This document shows positions 1-8,703 of a stretch of DNA of 48,214 nucleotides, in pieces. Both the position numbers and the translations under genes were made by a program. This stretch comes from an uncultured Opitutales bacterium (lineage in GTDB: Bacteria > Verrucomicrobiota > Verrucomicrobiia > Opitutales > Intestinicryptomonadaceae), in assembly GCA_900548275.1 (NCBI GenBank), contig URJY01000013.1, positions 1 to 48,214 on the forward strand. The letters run 5' to 3'. Position 1 is the first letter of the stretch. Each line of letters starts with the position of its first letter. Under the pieces are notes generated by a model. It was not told the origin of the DNA. It saw nothing but the letters and a program-made list of their open reading frames with translations, and did no database searches.

Positions 1-126
1 AGAGGCGACGGGAGTGTACTTAAGTACTCGACCGAAGCCGAACAAGCGAAACGCCTTTATTCGGCTAATTTCACGCGCCCAATGGAAGCTCTCGGCAATC
101 CGCTAACTCTCGCGCCAATCGATTAG
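1..126 (+). CDS. C-terminal end of an unrecognised protein (partial)
   Basis: The frame beginning at base 1 is open for 41 codons and ends at TAG (124-126). The residues read like protein (start RGDGSVLKYS, end GNPLTLAPID), and codon choice resembles neighbouring genes. It converges on recJ and overlaps the last 24 bases of that gene. The start lies outside the window and no domain is recognisable, so no function is given. Spurious open frames are common in this GC-rich DNA, hence the low confidence. Confidence 0.4.
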   Translation, partial: RGDGSVLKYSTEAEQAKRLYSANFTRPMEALGNPLTLAPID

Positions 127-1824
127 GGTGGCTTGAGGGGTCTTGCGCTTGTTCCACCGATTCCACCCAAGCTTAACCGCCAAGTCAATCGGCTTTCCGA
201 CTGGCGGAAGCCTGTCGCCGCCGCGCCACGCCACCGCACTTATCCAACCGCTGTCGCCGAGCGGAATCTGGAAACGGTAGTTCTGCGCCGAGCCGAACAC
301 CTCAACAGGCTTCGTAAGCTCTATGCCCTTCAGCGCGAAAATCGGTTCGCGGTTGCCCTCGCCGTACGGGTGCAAAAGCTCGAGCTCGTCGAGCAGCTCA
401 AGCCCGACATCCGAGACATCGAGCGTCAAATTTATCGTAACACTCGGGGTAAAGTCGATGTCCTCGCCGTATTTTTTATTGATAGTTTCGGATATTCTTT
501 CGCGGAATAAATCAACACATCCCTCCCTGACCGCGACGCCGACCGCCATCGGGTGCCCGCCCCAACTGCCGAGAATGTCGCCGCAATGCGCCAGACATTC
601 CACCAAGTCGATTCCGGGGATGCTTCTGCCCGAGCCTTTCGTGTAGCCTTCGTCGATTTCGCCGAACACGATTACGGGCTTGTGGAAGTCGCGGCTGAGC
701 TTGCCCGCAATGATTCCGACAACCCCCGGGTGCCATGACGGGTCGTAGACAACAATGCACGGATACTTGTCGAGACGGTTTGCCTCAACCTGCTTCATCG
801 CGTCTTCGAGCACGCCGCGTTCGATTTCCTGCCGTTCCTTGTTGATGTCGTTAAGCTCGCAGGCTGCGCGGTAGCAAGTTGTAAAGTCGTCGCCCAAAAG
901 CATTTCGAGCGGCAGCGACGCGTCGGCAAGACGACCGCTCGCATTGATTCTGGGGCCCAACTTGAAGGAAATGTCGATTGGCGTGATGTCCTCGCCGAGC
1001 GCAATTCCGCTCGCCTGAATGAGAGCCTGAATGCCCGTGCGGCGCGTCGATTTCAGACGCTTTATGCCGTAGCGCGACATTATGCGGTTTTCGTCCACGA
1101 GCGGCACGAGGTCGGCGACAGTGCCGAGCGCGACCAAGTCGAGATAGTCTTTGAGGTTGATTTCCCACGAACGCGCGTCGTTGCGCTGACGCATTTCCTT
1201 GATTAGCCCGTGCGCGAGCTTGAACACAAGTCCCACAGTACAAAGCTGATTCCACGGCGTTGCGCCTATGTTGTGCACGTGCGGATTTATCAGAATGTGG
1301 TCGTCGGCGGAAACGTCCTTTGCTTGGTGGTGGTCTACGACGATTAAATCTATGTCCTTGCTGCGAATATACTTGATTGCGTCGACCGCATTCGTGCCGC
1401 AGTCGAGCGCAATCAGCAGTTGCGGCTTGCCGCCCGAGAGCGCGCGTTCGAGAGCCGCCTCGCTCAAACCGTAGCCCTCCTCCATTCGACGGGGCACAAA
1501 GTACGTGGGCGATATGCCGAAATGGCGCAAGATACTGACAAGCAATGTCGTGCTCGTGATGCCGTCAACGTCGTAGTCGCCGAAGACGAGCACGCTTTCC
1601 TTTTTCTCGATTGCCTCGATAATGCGCAAGACCGCGCGGCGCAAATTCTTGACTCTGAAAGGGTCGTCCAAATCGGCAAGTTTCGGACGCATAAACATTT
1701 TCGCGCGGAGCAAATCGTTGTAGCCGCGTTGGAGGATGAGCGCGCCGAGAATCGGGCTTACCCCCAGATACGCGCCCAAATCTTCGGCGAGCTTTTTGTC
1801 GAATTTAACTTCTTCCCATTTCAT
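103..1824 (-). CDS. recJ: Single-stranded-DNA-specific 5'-3' exonuclease RecJ
   Basis: RecJ degrades single-stranded DNA 5' to 3' in recombination, mismatch and base-excision repair. The 573-residue product has the usual family length. The DHH phosphoesterase core is plain: FGDYDVDG with metal-binding aspartates at about 83, 85 and 87, LDCGTN near 141, and VVDHHQ at 164-166. The DHHA1 half with GGHPMAVGVA follows, then the C-terminal OB-like domain. I start at MKWEEVKF because the upstream extension (to 1947) is low-complexity intergenic sequence and the family starts here; no good Shine-Dalgarno is visible. It lies downstream of the GH28-like gene but is separated from it by a likely terminator and a large inverted repeat. 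Confidence 0.94.
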   Translation of the reverse strand: MKWEEVKFDKKLAEDLGAYLGVSPILGALILQRGYNDLLRAKMFMRPKLADLDDPFRVKNLRRAVLRIIEAIEKKESVLVFGDYDVDGITSTTLLVSILRHFGISPTYFVPRRMEEGYGLSEAALERALSGGKPQLLIALDCGTNAVDAIKYIRSKDIDLIVVDHHQAKDVSADDHILINPHVHNIGATPWNQLCTVGLVFKLAHGLIKEMRQRNDARSWEINLKDYLDLVALGTVADLVPLVDENRIMSRYGIKRLKSTRRTGIQALIQASGIALGEDITPIDISFKLGPRINASGRLADASLPLEMLLGDDFTTCYRAACELNDINKERQEIERGVLEDAMKQVEANRLDKYPCIVVYDPSWHPGVVGIIAGKLSRDFHKPVIVFGEIDEGYTKGSGRSIPGIDLVECLAHCGDILGSWGGHPMAVGVAVREGCVDLFRERISETINKKYGEDIDFTPSVTINLTLDVSDVGLELLDELELLHPYGEGNREPIFALKGIELTKPVEVFGSAQNYRFQIPLGDSGWISAVAWRGGDRLPPVGKPIDLAVKLGWNRWNKRKTPQATLIDWRES

Positions 1825-1864
1825 TGTGCTATAAATTACAACGGAAACGCGGTAAAATCCACAA

Positions 1865-1919
1865 AAATTTTGCGGCGCAGAAAAAATTCCGCGCACAAAA
1901 TTGCGTGCGCCGCAAATTT
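1865..1919 (-). repeat. Inverted repeat upstream of recJ
   Basis: The arms are 1865-1879 and 1906-1919. They share TTTGCGGCGCA exactly and extend further with one bulged T. The unpaired middle (about 26 nt) contains a second small GC-rich hairpin. Read on the minus strand, the second arm runs into a short T tract, so the structure could terminate transcription coming from the GH28-like gene or fold in the recJ leader. It starts about 40 bases upstream of the recJ ATG. Confidence 0.5.
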
Positions 1920-1925
1920 CGGCGC

Positions 1926-1953
1926 AAAAAAAGCGGCGAAAGCGCAAAGCCGC
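1926..1953 (-). terminator. Rho-independent terminator after the GH28-like gene
   Basis: A GCGGC stem (1949-1953 with 1933-1937) with an 11-nt loop is followed on the minus strand by seven T. It lies about 30 bases past the stop codon at 1982. Confidence 0.55.
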
Positions 1954-1981
1954 GCAATCGCCGTAGGATTGCGGAAGTTTT

Positions 1982-3397
1982 CTATTTCCTGTCCGCCTTA
2001 TTGAATTCGATATCCGTCGAAGTATTCGGATTGAAGAATTCGAAATCCTCTGAGAGCGGCTTCCCGAAATACGATATTTTTTCGAACTTTATGTCGCCTA
2101 CACTTCCGCCTGCGTCTGCATCGAGCAAAATCGAGCCGCGGAACACGCCCTTTTCGCCCGCAACACTCAAATTTTTCACGGTGCAATTTTTTATAAAGCC
2201 CGCCTCGCACGGCTTGCCGTACAGTCTATTCAACGCCTTGGCGATAAATACGTTCTGGTCGGTGCCGTTGGAGTTTATTTTTATGTTCTCGAAAGTTGCG
2301 TTTTCGATAAGCATTTTTTTGCCCGCCTGTAAAACGATTATGCCTTTCATCACGTCGGAATCAAGCCCTACGCAGTCGGTCGCATAAAACGGCACGAATA
2401 TGTCTTTGACGCGCAGATTTGCGATGCGTTTTACGTTGGAATCGTATCCGATTCTGAAAATATTCGCCCTATCCGTCCAGAATATGCAGTTTTTGATAAA
2501 GATGTTTTCGCAGACATTTTCGGGTTGACCGTATGTCACGCCCTTGATGGCAATGATGTCGTCCTGCGCCCGCGCGAACACGTTTTTGATATGCACATTC
2601 GACGAATTGCAAATGTCGATTGCGTCGTCGTTAATGACCCTGCCGTTGCAGATTTTTACGTTGTCTATTGAGACGCCGTTGCAGCGCAGAAGTTTGATCG
2701 TCCACCCTGGGGAGTCCTTTATAGTGATGTCGCGGATACGCAGGTTTTGACAGTCTTCGAAATTGATAAAATAGAATTTGCTTGAGCGCGCCTTTAGCTC
2801 GCCGCTAATTATCCCGCGTCCGCAAATGGTGATGTCCTTGCCCGACGCGAAAACCGAAGCCTTCAGAATTGCGCCCTCTTCAAGATAGAGCGTTTGACCG
2901 GAAGTAAGTTTTATCTGCGGAATGTTGTGCGAGCCTTTTTCTATGAAAATTACGTTCGGGTCGTCGCGGGACGGTTTCTTTTCTTCGTATTTGTTGCCGA
3001 AAAACAAAATCGGCAACTCGCGGTTATCGGGCGATACGATTATCGTAGACGGGGCTTTTTTCGCCTTTATTACAAGCGTTGCGCCCTCGAAGTGGTATTT
3101 TGTGCCTTCGGGAAAAACTTTGACGTCATTGAGCGATTTCCACGCCGCGTGGCGAATCCGAATTTCCGCATTGCGCCTAAAATCGTACGACACAAAATAG
3201 TACTCGGCTCCCCTGGCTTGGGACGCCGCCGCCTTGTAGCAATCGGCTTGTTTGCCGTCTATCGAAACGTAATAACATTCGTTTAGTTTGTCGGAATCGG
3301 GAACCGGATAGACACTTACACCGCGCCGAACTTCCTCGGCGGCAAAACACGAAAACGCTAAAAACGCACAAAATGAAGCAAGGATGAATTTTTTCAT
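1982..3397 (-). CDS. Secreted GH28-like parallel beta-helix glycoside hydrolase
   Basis: The 471-residue protein starts with a Sec signal peptide (MKKFILASFCAFLAFSCFAA). A small N-terminal beta domain follows, then a right-handed beta-helix of the polygalacturonase (GH28) type. Candidate catalytic acids are in NDDAIDI and AQDDIIAIKG, which correspond to the NTD and DD motifs of GH28; RIGYDS may carry the substrate-binding Arg. The classical G-H-G histidine motif is not evident, so the substrate could differ from homogalacturonan. The start is the ATG with the signal peptide (3397); the longer frame to 3577 runs through intergenic hairpins. It lies 145 bases downstream of the PEP-CTERM gene with the poly-G promoter and might be co-transcribed with it. 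Family is likely, exact substrate unknown. Confidence 0.8.
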   Translation of the reverse strand: MKKFILASFCAFLAFSCFAAEEVRRGVSVYPVPDSDKLNECYYVSIDGKQADCYKAAASQARGAEYYFVSYDFRRNAEIRIRHAAWKSLNDVKVFPEGTKYHFEGATLVIKAKKAPSTIIVSPDNRELPILFFGNKYEEKKPSRDDPNVIFIEKGSHNIPQIKLTSGQTLYLEEGAILKASVFASGKDITICGRGIISGELKARSSKFYFINFEDCQNLRIRDITIKDSPGWTIKLLRCNGVSIDNVKICNGRVINDDAIDICNSSNVHIKNVFARAQDDIIAIKGVTYGQPENVCENIFIKNCIFWTDRANIFRIGYDSNVKRIANLRVKDIFVPFYATDCVGLDSDVMKGIIVLQAGKKMLIENATFENIKINSNGTDQNVFIAKALNRLYGKPCEAGFIKNCTVKNLSVAGEKGVFRGSILLDADAGGSVGDIKFEKISYFGKPLSEDFEFFNPNTSTDIEFNKADRK

Positions 3398-3414
3398 AAA
3401 CGGAAAGCAAGTTG

Positions 3415-3456
3415 TTAAAAACAAGAGAGGAAGACACAAGTAAATGCGCCTTCCTC
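3415..3456 (-). terminator. Possible terminator between the PEP-CTERM gene and the GH28-like gene
   Basis: Stem GAGGAAG/CTTCCTC (3450-3456 with 3427-3433) with a 16-nt loop, followed on the minus strand by a loosely T-rich stretch. It is weak as a terminator and some read-through into the GH28-like gene is plausible. Confidence 0.3.
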
Positions 3457-3497
3457 CCCGTATGGTATATCTGCTATCTATTGAGAAGAAATTTTTT

Positions 3498-3528
3498 CGG
3501 AGGTCGGCGGAAGTTTCCGCAACCTCCG
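3498..3528 (-). other. GC-rich nested stem-loop after the PEP-CTERM gene
   Basis: CGGAGGT/ACCTCCG arms (3498-3504 and 3522-3528) enclose a second GCGGAA/TTCCGC stem. The T tract lies on the wrong side for a minus-strand terminator, so it may instead protect the 3' end of the mRNA. Confidence 0.4.
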
Positions 3529-3542
3529 TGAAAATCGGCAAA

Positions 3543-5123
3543 CTACTTTTTGAGGTTTCTTCTGCGGTACATCGCAAATCCCAGCGCGATTGCGCCGAAG
3601 ATTGCCGCCCATTCCGCCGGTTCGGGAACAGCCGCGAGGTTTACCCAATAGCCGTTCTTGCCGCCGAACTCTCCAAGCACAAATTGAAGTTCTTCTTTTG
3701 TGATTGTCTTGCCGTCTACGGTTGCGCTGAAGAAGAAACGGCTGTTGTTCTCGAAAGTGCCCTTTGCATCTTCGGTTACGAAAATCCTGTTGTCGGCAAA
3801 ACCGCTGACCGAAAGCGTACCCTTGGAAAGGAGTTGTCCCGTAGTGGTGTCTTCGTAGAGCGAGATTTTGTCAAGCTCGAGCACCGCATTACCGAGCAGT
3901 TCGAGGTTGATTGTCGATTCGCCTACGCCCGCGAAATAGAGATGGCCGACTGTGTTGTCGGCGGCTACGGAAATCGTCGCGCCGTGTTTTACGACAAGCA
4001 TGGTTGCGGCATCCGAAGTGCTCAGAATGGCGTCCTTGACATTGAGGGCGATTTTTCCGCCGCCGTTGACGAGGATGTTGCTCGAGCGGATTTTTCCGTA
4101 TACGTCTACATTGCCGTTGATTTCAACGCGCGCCGCGCTTGTGATTTGCCCCGCAGCGTCGATTGTGGCATTCTGCAGGATGATGTTCGATTTCGAATTG
4201 TTGGTAATCAGACCCGCGATTTTACCGCTCTGCCAAAACAGTCCCTTTGAAGTGTCGGCGAGGTTGATTTTGCCCGTAAGGTCGCCCGACTTCCACACAA
4301 ACTGCGTCTCGCTGTTGTAGTTGACAGTGCCCGCGATACCGAGGTCGTTCGTCCAAGCCTGCGTACCGTTATAGTTGATTGTGCCCATCGTGGACTTTAT
4401 CGAAGCCTTGTCGATTGTAAGCTTGGAATCGCCGTTGAATGTGAGCGCACCGTCAATCGAGGCGTTGTATACGGTAAAGTCGGAAGTGCCGTTGTAGACA
4501 AATTCCGCGCCGCTGTCGATAGTGAAGAGTGTTCCTGTCTGTAAAGTTGTTGTTGCCACGTTCCAGTTGACTTTTCCCTTCGAAATGTAAATACCCCTGT
4601 GTTCGGGATAACCGCTCCAATATTCGCCCGAAAAACTGTTGCCGCTAACATCCGCACTCATATCGAACTGCAGGAGGACGTTGTTCGACACGATATTGTT
4701 GAAGGAAAACTTTGCGACGACGGAATCGCCGGCATAGGGTTCGTTCGTGATTTTCAAAAGTTGATTACCGCTTTGGTCGCCGATGAGTTGGAGATTTTCG
4801 GCGGCAGAGAAGTCGAACGCGTTGATTGTGCCCGAAAGCGTCGAGGCAACGTTGATTGTCAAGTTAGAGGGCTTGATTGCAACGTTGTCCTTTATCGCGG
4901 AGTCGGACGAGTACGTAAGGGACTTGAGCGCGGAATTATAGAAGAAGAAACGCGCCTTACCCGTAGATCCGTCGGGAGATTTTCCGACGGCGACGACATC
5001 GTAACCGTCGTATTCCGACCTTACTTCAACCTTTGAACCGTCGCAGGTAATTGTAGCCGGAGTCTGCGCAAATGCAGCACTTGCGGCGAACAGCGGAAAC
5101 AATGTAATTATTTTTAGTTTCAT
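3543..5123 (-). CDS. PEP-CTERM exported repeat-rich surface protein
   Basis: This 526-residue protein has a signal peptide (MKLKIITLFPLFAASAAFAQ). The long middle is rich in beta-strand, Asn, Thr and Gly, with many short N/D-G turns like autotransporter passenger repeats. It ends in a PEP-CTERM sorting tail beginning near residue 499: VPEPAEWAAIFGAIAL, a short hydrophobic helix, then a basic end YRRRNLKK. Exosortases cut such tails and the protein is then delivered to the cell surface or matrix. No enzymatic motif is seen. Its tail matches those at 10755, 26642 and 28554. The candidate promoter just upstream carries a 12-G run in the spacer, which suggests on/off variation of expression. The GH28-like gene follows on the same strand. 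Confidence 0.85.
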   Translation of the reverse strand: MKLKIITLFPLFAASAAFAQTPATITCDGSKVEVRSEYDGYDVVAVGKSPDGSTGKARFFFYNSALKSLTYSSDSAIKDNVAIKPSNLTINVASTLSGTINAFDFSAAENLQLIGDQSGNQLLKITNEPYAGDSVVAKFSFNNIVSNNVLLQFDMSADVSGNSFSGEYWSGYPEHRGIYISKGKVNWNVATTTLQTGTLFTIDSGAEFVYNGTSDFTVYNASIDGALTFNGDSKLTIDKASIKSTMGTINYNGTQAWTNDLGIAGTVNYNSETQFVWKSGDLTGKINLADTSKGLFWQSGKIAGLITNNSKSNIILQNATIDAAGQITSAARVEINGNVDVYGKIRSSNILVNGGGKIALNVKDAILSTSDAATMLVVKHGATISVAADNTVGHLYFAGVGESTINLELLGNAVLELDKISLYEDTTTGQLLSKGTLSVSGFADNRIFVTEDAKGTFENNSRFFFSATVDGKTITKEELQFVLGEFGGKNGYWVNLAAVPEPAEWAAIFGAIALGFAMYRRRNLKK

Positions 5124-5211
5124 AATAATAGCTTTCTTTTGGTTGTTTCAACAAAAGCGTGGGCAAAAAAACGAAAAACGCAAAAAGCCCATTAACTTTT
5201 GTTTTATATAC

Positions 5212-5240
5212 AAAATAGCCCCCCCCCCCCTAAGAGTCAA
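5212..5240 (-). promoter_or_regulatory. Candidate sigma-70 promoter with poly-G spacer
   Basis: On the minus strand TTGACT (5240-5235) is followed after exactly 17 bases by TATTTT (5217-5212). Twelve of the 17 spacer bases are the G run. Transcription would start near 5205, giving a leader of about 80 bases before the PEP-CTERM ATG at 5123. A TATATA stretch (5210-5205) lies just downstream and could serve as -10 if the spacer length changes. Confidence 0.6.
5219..5230. repeat. Homopolymer tract of 12 C (12 G on the minus strand)
   Basis: Twelve uninterrupted C on the plus strand. I noticed no other G or C run of comparable length in the window. Long G/C mononucleotide tracts slip during replication and are a known basis of phase variation. 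Confidence 0.95.
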
Positions 5241-5387
5241 GGGATTTTTTCGACTTATTCAGGTAAACTGTTTAATTTTCACAACACGCTTATTTATAAG
5301 ATATTATCGCATTTTATTTGTGAATTTTCATTTGCGCGTTGCGGATTTTTTTAAACAAAGTTTCATTTTTCACACAGAAACGGTTTC
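5241..5387. other. AT-rich spacer, no gene seen
   Basis: This is the remainder of the 324-base gap between the PEP-CTERM gene and secDF. It is AT-rich, short open frames in it look random, and I see no convincing promoter or RNA beyond the sites listed on either side. Confidence 0.5.
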
Positions 5388-5423
5388 ACAAAAAAAACCG
5401 CCCCGTGAAATACGAGGCGGTTT
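5388..5423 (-). terminator. Rho-independent terminator of yajC-secDF
   Basis: Perfect 8-bp stem AAACCGCC/GGCGGTTT (5395-5402 and 5416-5423) followed on the minus strand by a T run. It lies 25 bases after the secDF stop. Confidence 0.85.
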
Positions 5424-5447
5424 AGTGTGCAATGTTTTACTGTAGAA

Positions 5448-8060
5448 CTACTGAACTTCCCATTCCTTGGGCTTTGCGCTGTTGTCGTCGCGCTCCTTGT
5501 CGACACGCGCCCTGCTGCCGTGGTTGTACCAGTAGAATATCGGGCTTGCGATGAATATCGACGAGAACGTACCGACCGCAACGCCGAGCATAAACACGAG
5601 CGAGAAGTCTACGATAATGCCCGTTGCGAACACGAACAGTGCAACCGATACGCCGAATGTGGTTGCACTTGTAAGCAACGTTCTGGAAAGCGTGCGGTTA
5701 ATCGAAAGGTTGATTACGTCGCGCAATGACATTGTGGGCTTGAGTACAAGCTCTTCGCGGATACGGTCGAAGATAACGATTTTGTCGTTGATTGAGTAGC
5801 CCATTACCATCAGGATTGCCGCCACCATCGGCGCGGAGAACTGCCCCGAACCAATGCCGAGCAACCCGAAGACAACGTACATACCGATTGTCATAACAAC
5901 GTCGTGTGCGGTTGCGATAAGCGCGCCCACGCCGTAGCTGAATTCGAATCTTACCGCGATGTAAACGAGGGTCGCCAAGAGCGAGAGTGCAACTGCGATG
6001 AATGCGTCGCGCGTGATTTCGCCGCTGACCGTAGCCCCTACGCTCTGTTGCGCAACAAGCTTCAAATCGGACTTCGGGAATTTGTGCGAGAGCATATCGA
6101 ACACGCGCTGACCCTTTTCGCTTTCTACCTGCAGAACAAGGCGCTCGGCTTTCGAAGCCAAATCCGTCTGGTAGGCGGCTTGGATTTCGCCTATGCCCGT
6201 GTCGCTCGTGGAGCCGCTGAGCTTTGTGATTTCGCCAATCGGGATTTTCTGGTCGGGGTTGAAGGCGATTGTTACGATGTCGCCGCCCGTGAAGTCGATG
6301 CTGAGTGTCTTGTCGCCGCGTGCGATAATCGCCACAACGCCGAGCAGAACAACGAACCACGAAACGATGAACGATTTCTTTGCGTGGTCGAGGAACTTGA
6401 ACTTTAGGTCGTTCGAAATGAGCGAGCGCATAAGCGCGTTGCGGATTACGCCGTATTTAACAGCCAGTTCGAGCAACGCCCTACTGAGCACCAACGCCGC
6501 AAAGAGTGTGGTAAAGATACCCACTGCCAGCGTTACGCCGAAGCCCTTGACGGGGCCCGTGCCGAATTTCCACAGGATTATTGCCGAAATCAAAGTCGTG
6601 ATGTTTGCGTCGACGATTGTCGAGAACGCCTTTTCGTAGCCGAGCTGCAGGCATGTCCAAAGGCTTTTGCCCATACGCACCTCTTCGCGCATACGTTCGA
6701 ACACGAGGATGTTCGAGTCTACCGCCATACCGACAGTTAACACCAACGCCGCAATCCCAGGGAGGGTCATAGTCGCGCCGAAGCTTGCCAACACGCCGAC
6801 AAGTATAAGGATGTTGATGAACACCGAGAACACTGCGATAATACCCATTCCGTAGTATACCGCAATCATAAACAAAATGATGAATGCCGTGCCGATTGCC
6901 GCCGCCAAGAACGAGCTGTCGCGCGCTTCGTTTGCAAGCGAGGGCCCTACTTCGTTGAGCGACGTGCGCTTCAAACCGACCGCCAAGGGGTTGTTGAGCG
7001 CGTTTGCAAGTTCGATTGCCTCGCGGCGCGTGAAGTTGCCCGTAATCGAGCCGCGGTCGCTAATTACACTCTGGATGTGCGGCGCGCTCATCAGGCGGCC
7101 GTCGAGGACGATTGCAAGCGACTGCTTTGTGCCCGTGTTGCGGTCGCCTTCGAGAATTTCCTTCGTGATGCGTTCGAAAACCTTTGCGCCCTCCGATGTA
7201 AATTCCATTGCGACGCTGAAGCGGTTTGCGTCTTCCATTGCGGGATAGGCGCGTTTGATGATGTCGCCCTTTGCCTCCGCGCGGCGGCGTACGAACATGG
7301 GTTCTTCGACAACCTTGCCGCCGCGTTCGTTTTCCATCACCAAGACTTCGTAGCCTGCGGGGATTTCGGAGGGAAGCGGCTTGACCGAGGACGGACGCTG
7401 TGTGCGGTGAACCAAGCGGAATTCGAGCTTTGCGGGGCGCGAAAGTTCTTCGATTGATTCGGGGTTGTCCTTGAGCGACACACCGGGCATCTGAACTTCA
7501 ATCGACTTGCCGCCGACTACGCGGATGGTCGGTTCGGTAACGCCCAAGCCGTTGATACGGTTGTTCATAACCGTGAGAACGTCGTCGAGCTGTCCCTTGC
7601 GCATCTGCTCGTCGGACTGCAGGTTTTTGTCGTCGATTTCGAGCGTGAACGAAACGCCGCCCTGCAGGTCGAGACCCTTTTTGAGTGCACCCTTGCTCTG
7701 TTTGTAAAGTTCCTTGAGGAGAATGTCGTTTCTCTTCTTGAGAATTTTGATGTCGGAAACGTTGATGTCGGGGAAGAACTTGGACAGGTCGAGTTCCTTT
7801 GCGTCGGCATCGTCGCGGAGGGCGATGTAGAGCGTGGGCGACTTCGATTTGTCGGTTCTATAGTTGACAGGATCGACGCGCTGTTCCGCGTTTTTTAGAA
7901 CCTGCGCAAATTCAGCCTGATTGGCAGTCGCGCGGGTTTTGATGTAGTCTTCAAACGGAGTGTCGCCGAAGGGGAGCATTGAAGATACCGCCCAGATTAC
8001 GACCAGTGCCGTTATGACGAGTTTCCAGATTATTCCGCTGTTCGAGGTATTTCCCGACAT
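5448..8060 (-). CDS. secDF: Fused protein-export membrane protein SecDF
   Basis: SecD and SecF use the proton motive force to help SecYEG pull proteins across the inner membrane. Here the two are one 870-residue chain, as in Bacteroidetes, Bacillus and many Verrucomicrobia. The SecD half has a first membrane helix (about 10-30), DLQGG at 131-135, the large periplasmic domain, and GMAVDSNILVFERMREEV near 444-461. The SecF half has SIDFTGG near 587-593 and GYSINDKIVIFDRIREEL in its membrane bundle. The start at 8060 gives the expected N-terminus. It follows yajC by 81 bases, containing a perfect 10-bp stem, so the two probably share a transcript. The many signal-peptide proteins in this window would be clients. 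Confidence 0.97.
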   Translation of the reverse strand: MSGNTSNSGIIWKLVITALVVIWAVSSMLPFGDTPFEDYIKTRATANQAEFAQVLKNAEQRVDPVNYRTDKSKSPTLYIALRDDADAKELDLSKFFPDINVSDIKILKKRNDILLKELYKQSKGALKKGLDLQGGVSFTLEIDDKNLQSDEQMRKGQLDDVLTVMNNRINGLGVTEPTIRVVGGKSIEVQMPGVSLKDNPESIEELSRPAKLEFRLVHRTQRPSSVKPLPSEIPAGYEVLVMENERGGKVVEEPMFVRRRAEAKGDIIKRAYPAMEDANRFSVAMEFTSEGAKVFERITKEILEGDRNTGTKQSLAIVLDGRLMSAPHIQSVISDRGSITGNFTRREAIELANALNNPLAVGLKRTSLNEVGPSLANEARDSSFLAAAIGTAFIILFMIAVYYGMGIIAVFSVFINILILVGVLASFGATMTLPGIAALVLTVGMAVDSNILVFERMREEVRMGKSLWTCLQLGYEKAFSTIVDANITTLISAIILWKFGTGPVKGFGVTLAVGIFTTLFAALVLSRALLELAVKYGVIRNALMRSLISNDLKFKFLDHAKKSFIVSWFVVLLGVVAIIARGDKTLSIDFTGGDIVTIAFNPDQKIPIGEITKLSGSTSDTGIGEIQAAYQTDLASKAERLVLQVESEKGQRVFDMLSHKFPKSDLKLVAQQSVGATVSGEITRDAFIAVALSLLATLVYIAVRFEFSYGVGALIATAHDVVMTIGMYVVFGLLGIGSGQFSAPMVAAILMVMGYSINDKIVIFDRIREELVLKPTMSLRDVINLSINRTLSRTLLTSATTFGVSVALFVFATGIIVDFSLVFMLGVAVGTFSSIFIASPIFYWYNHGSRARVDKERDDNSAKPKEWEVQ

Positions 8061-8097
8061 AATATTATCTTTCTGTGTTGTGTAAAAATAAAGTTAA

Positions 8098-8125
8098 GAC
8101 GCGCCCGTCTGTTTGCGGGCGCGTC
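8098..8125 (-). other. Perfect 10-bp GC stem-loop between yajC and secDF
   Basis: GACGCGCCCG/CGGGCGCGTC (8098-8107 and 8116-8125) with an 8-base loop. On the minus strand it is followed by a moderately T-rich stretch (TTAACTTTATTTTT). It may be a partial terminator that lowers secDF relative to yajC, or a processing/stability element. Confidence 0.6.
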
Positions 8126-8141
8126 GAAAAAAAGTGCGGCG

Positions 8142-8489
8142 TTAGTTCTTTTGTTCGGCGGGAACGTCGTCGGGCGAGGAAACCTTTTCCTGAATCGCCG
8201 ACTTGATGAATTCAACCTTGTTGTTATCGCCGAGTTTGACGATGAAAGTCTTTTCCTTGACGTTTGCAATCGTGCCAATCATACCGCCGATTGTCAGAAC
8301 TTTGTCTCCCGTTTTGAGTTCGGAAAGCATTTTCTGGTGTGCCTTCTGGCGTTTGCGCTGCGGGGCAATCATCAAAAAGTACATTGCCGCAAACATAAGA
8401 ACGACAAATATAAGCATCGAAGAACCGCCGCCTTGCGGGGCTTCCGCGGAAGTCTGTGCCTGAGCGAGAATTGAAACGAGATTTAACAT
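8142..8489 (-). CDS. yajC: Preprotein translocase subunit YajC
   Basis: YajC is a small membrane partner of SecDF in the Sec translocon. The 115-residue product has one transmembrane segment (about 24-41, MLIFVVLMFAAMYFLMIAP), followed by the family signature PQRKRQKAHQKMLSELKTGDKVLTIGG (given only as landmarks: PQRKR, L-K-GD-V-T-GG), and the conserved turn G-IGTI. Length and order fit the family, and the downstream secDF is the standard gene neighbour. The start at 8489 gives the usual short periplasmic N-terminus. Confidence 0.96.
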   Translation of the reverse strand: MLNLVSILAQAQTSAEAPQGGGSSMLIFVVLMFAAMYFLMIAPQRKRQKAHQKMLSELKTGDKVLTIGGMIGTIANVKEKTFIVKLGDNNKVEFIKSAIQEKVSSPDDVPAEQKN

Positions 8490-8646
8490 ATTATAACTTT
8501 CGATTATGATAAATAAGTCTGCGATTTAATCGGCAATCGCGCCGTCTTGCAAGAAAAAAAAACGAATTACGGCGGTCGCGCGGGTCAGTCGAAAACAGTG
8601 CGTTCCTTTGCGATTACCGCAAGCGCGAAAATCCGTTCGTTATTCG

Positions 8647-8688
8647 CAAAAAAAAACGGGCAACCCCTTGCGGGATTGTCCGTTTTTT
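8647..8688 (-). terminator. Terminator of pckG
   Basis: An 11-position stem with one mismatch (ACGGACAATCCC against GGGGTTGCCCGT on the minus strand) has a GCAA loop and a T run. A T run on the other strand means it could act in both directions. It lies 16 bases after the pckG stop. Confidence 0.8.
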
Positions 8689-8703
8689 CGATTCGTCTTC
8701 CGA

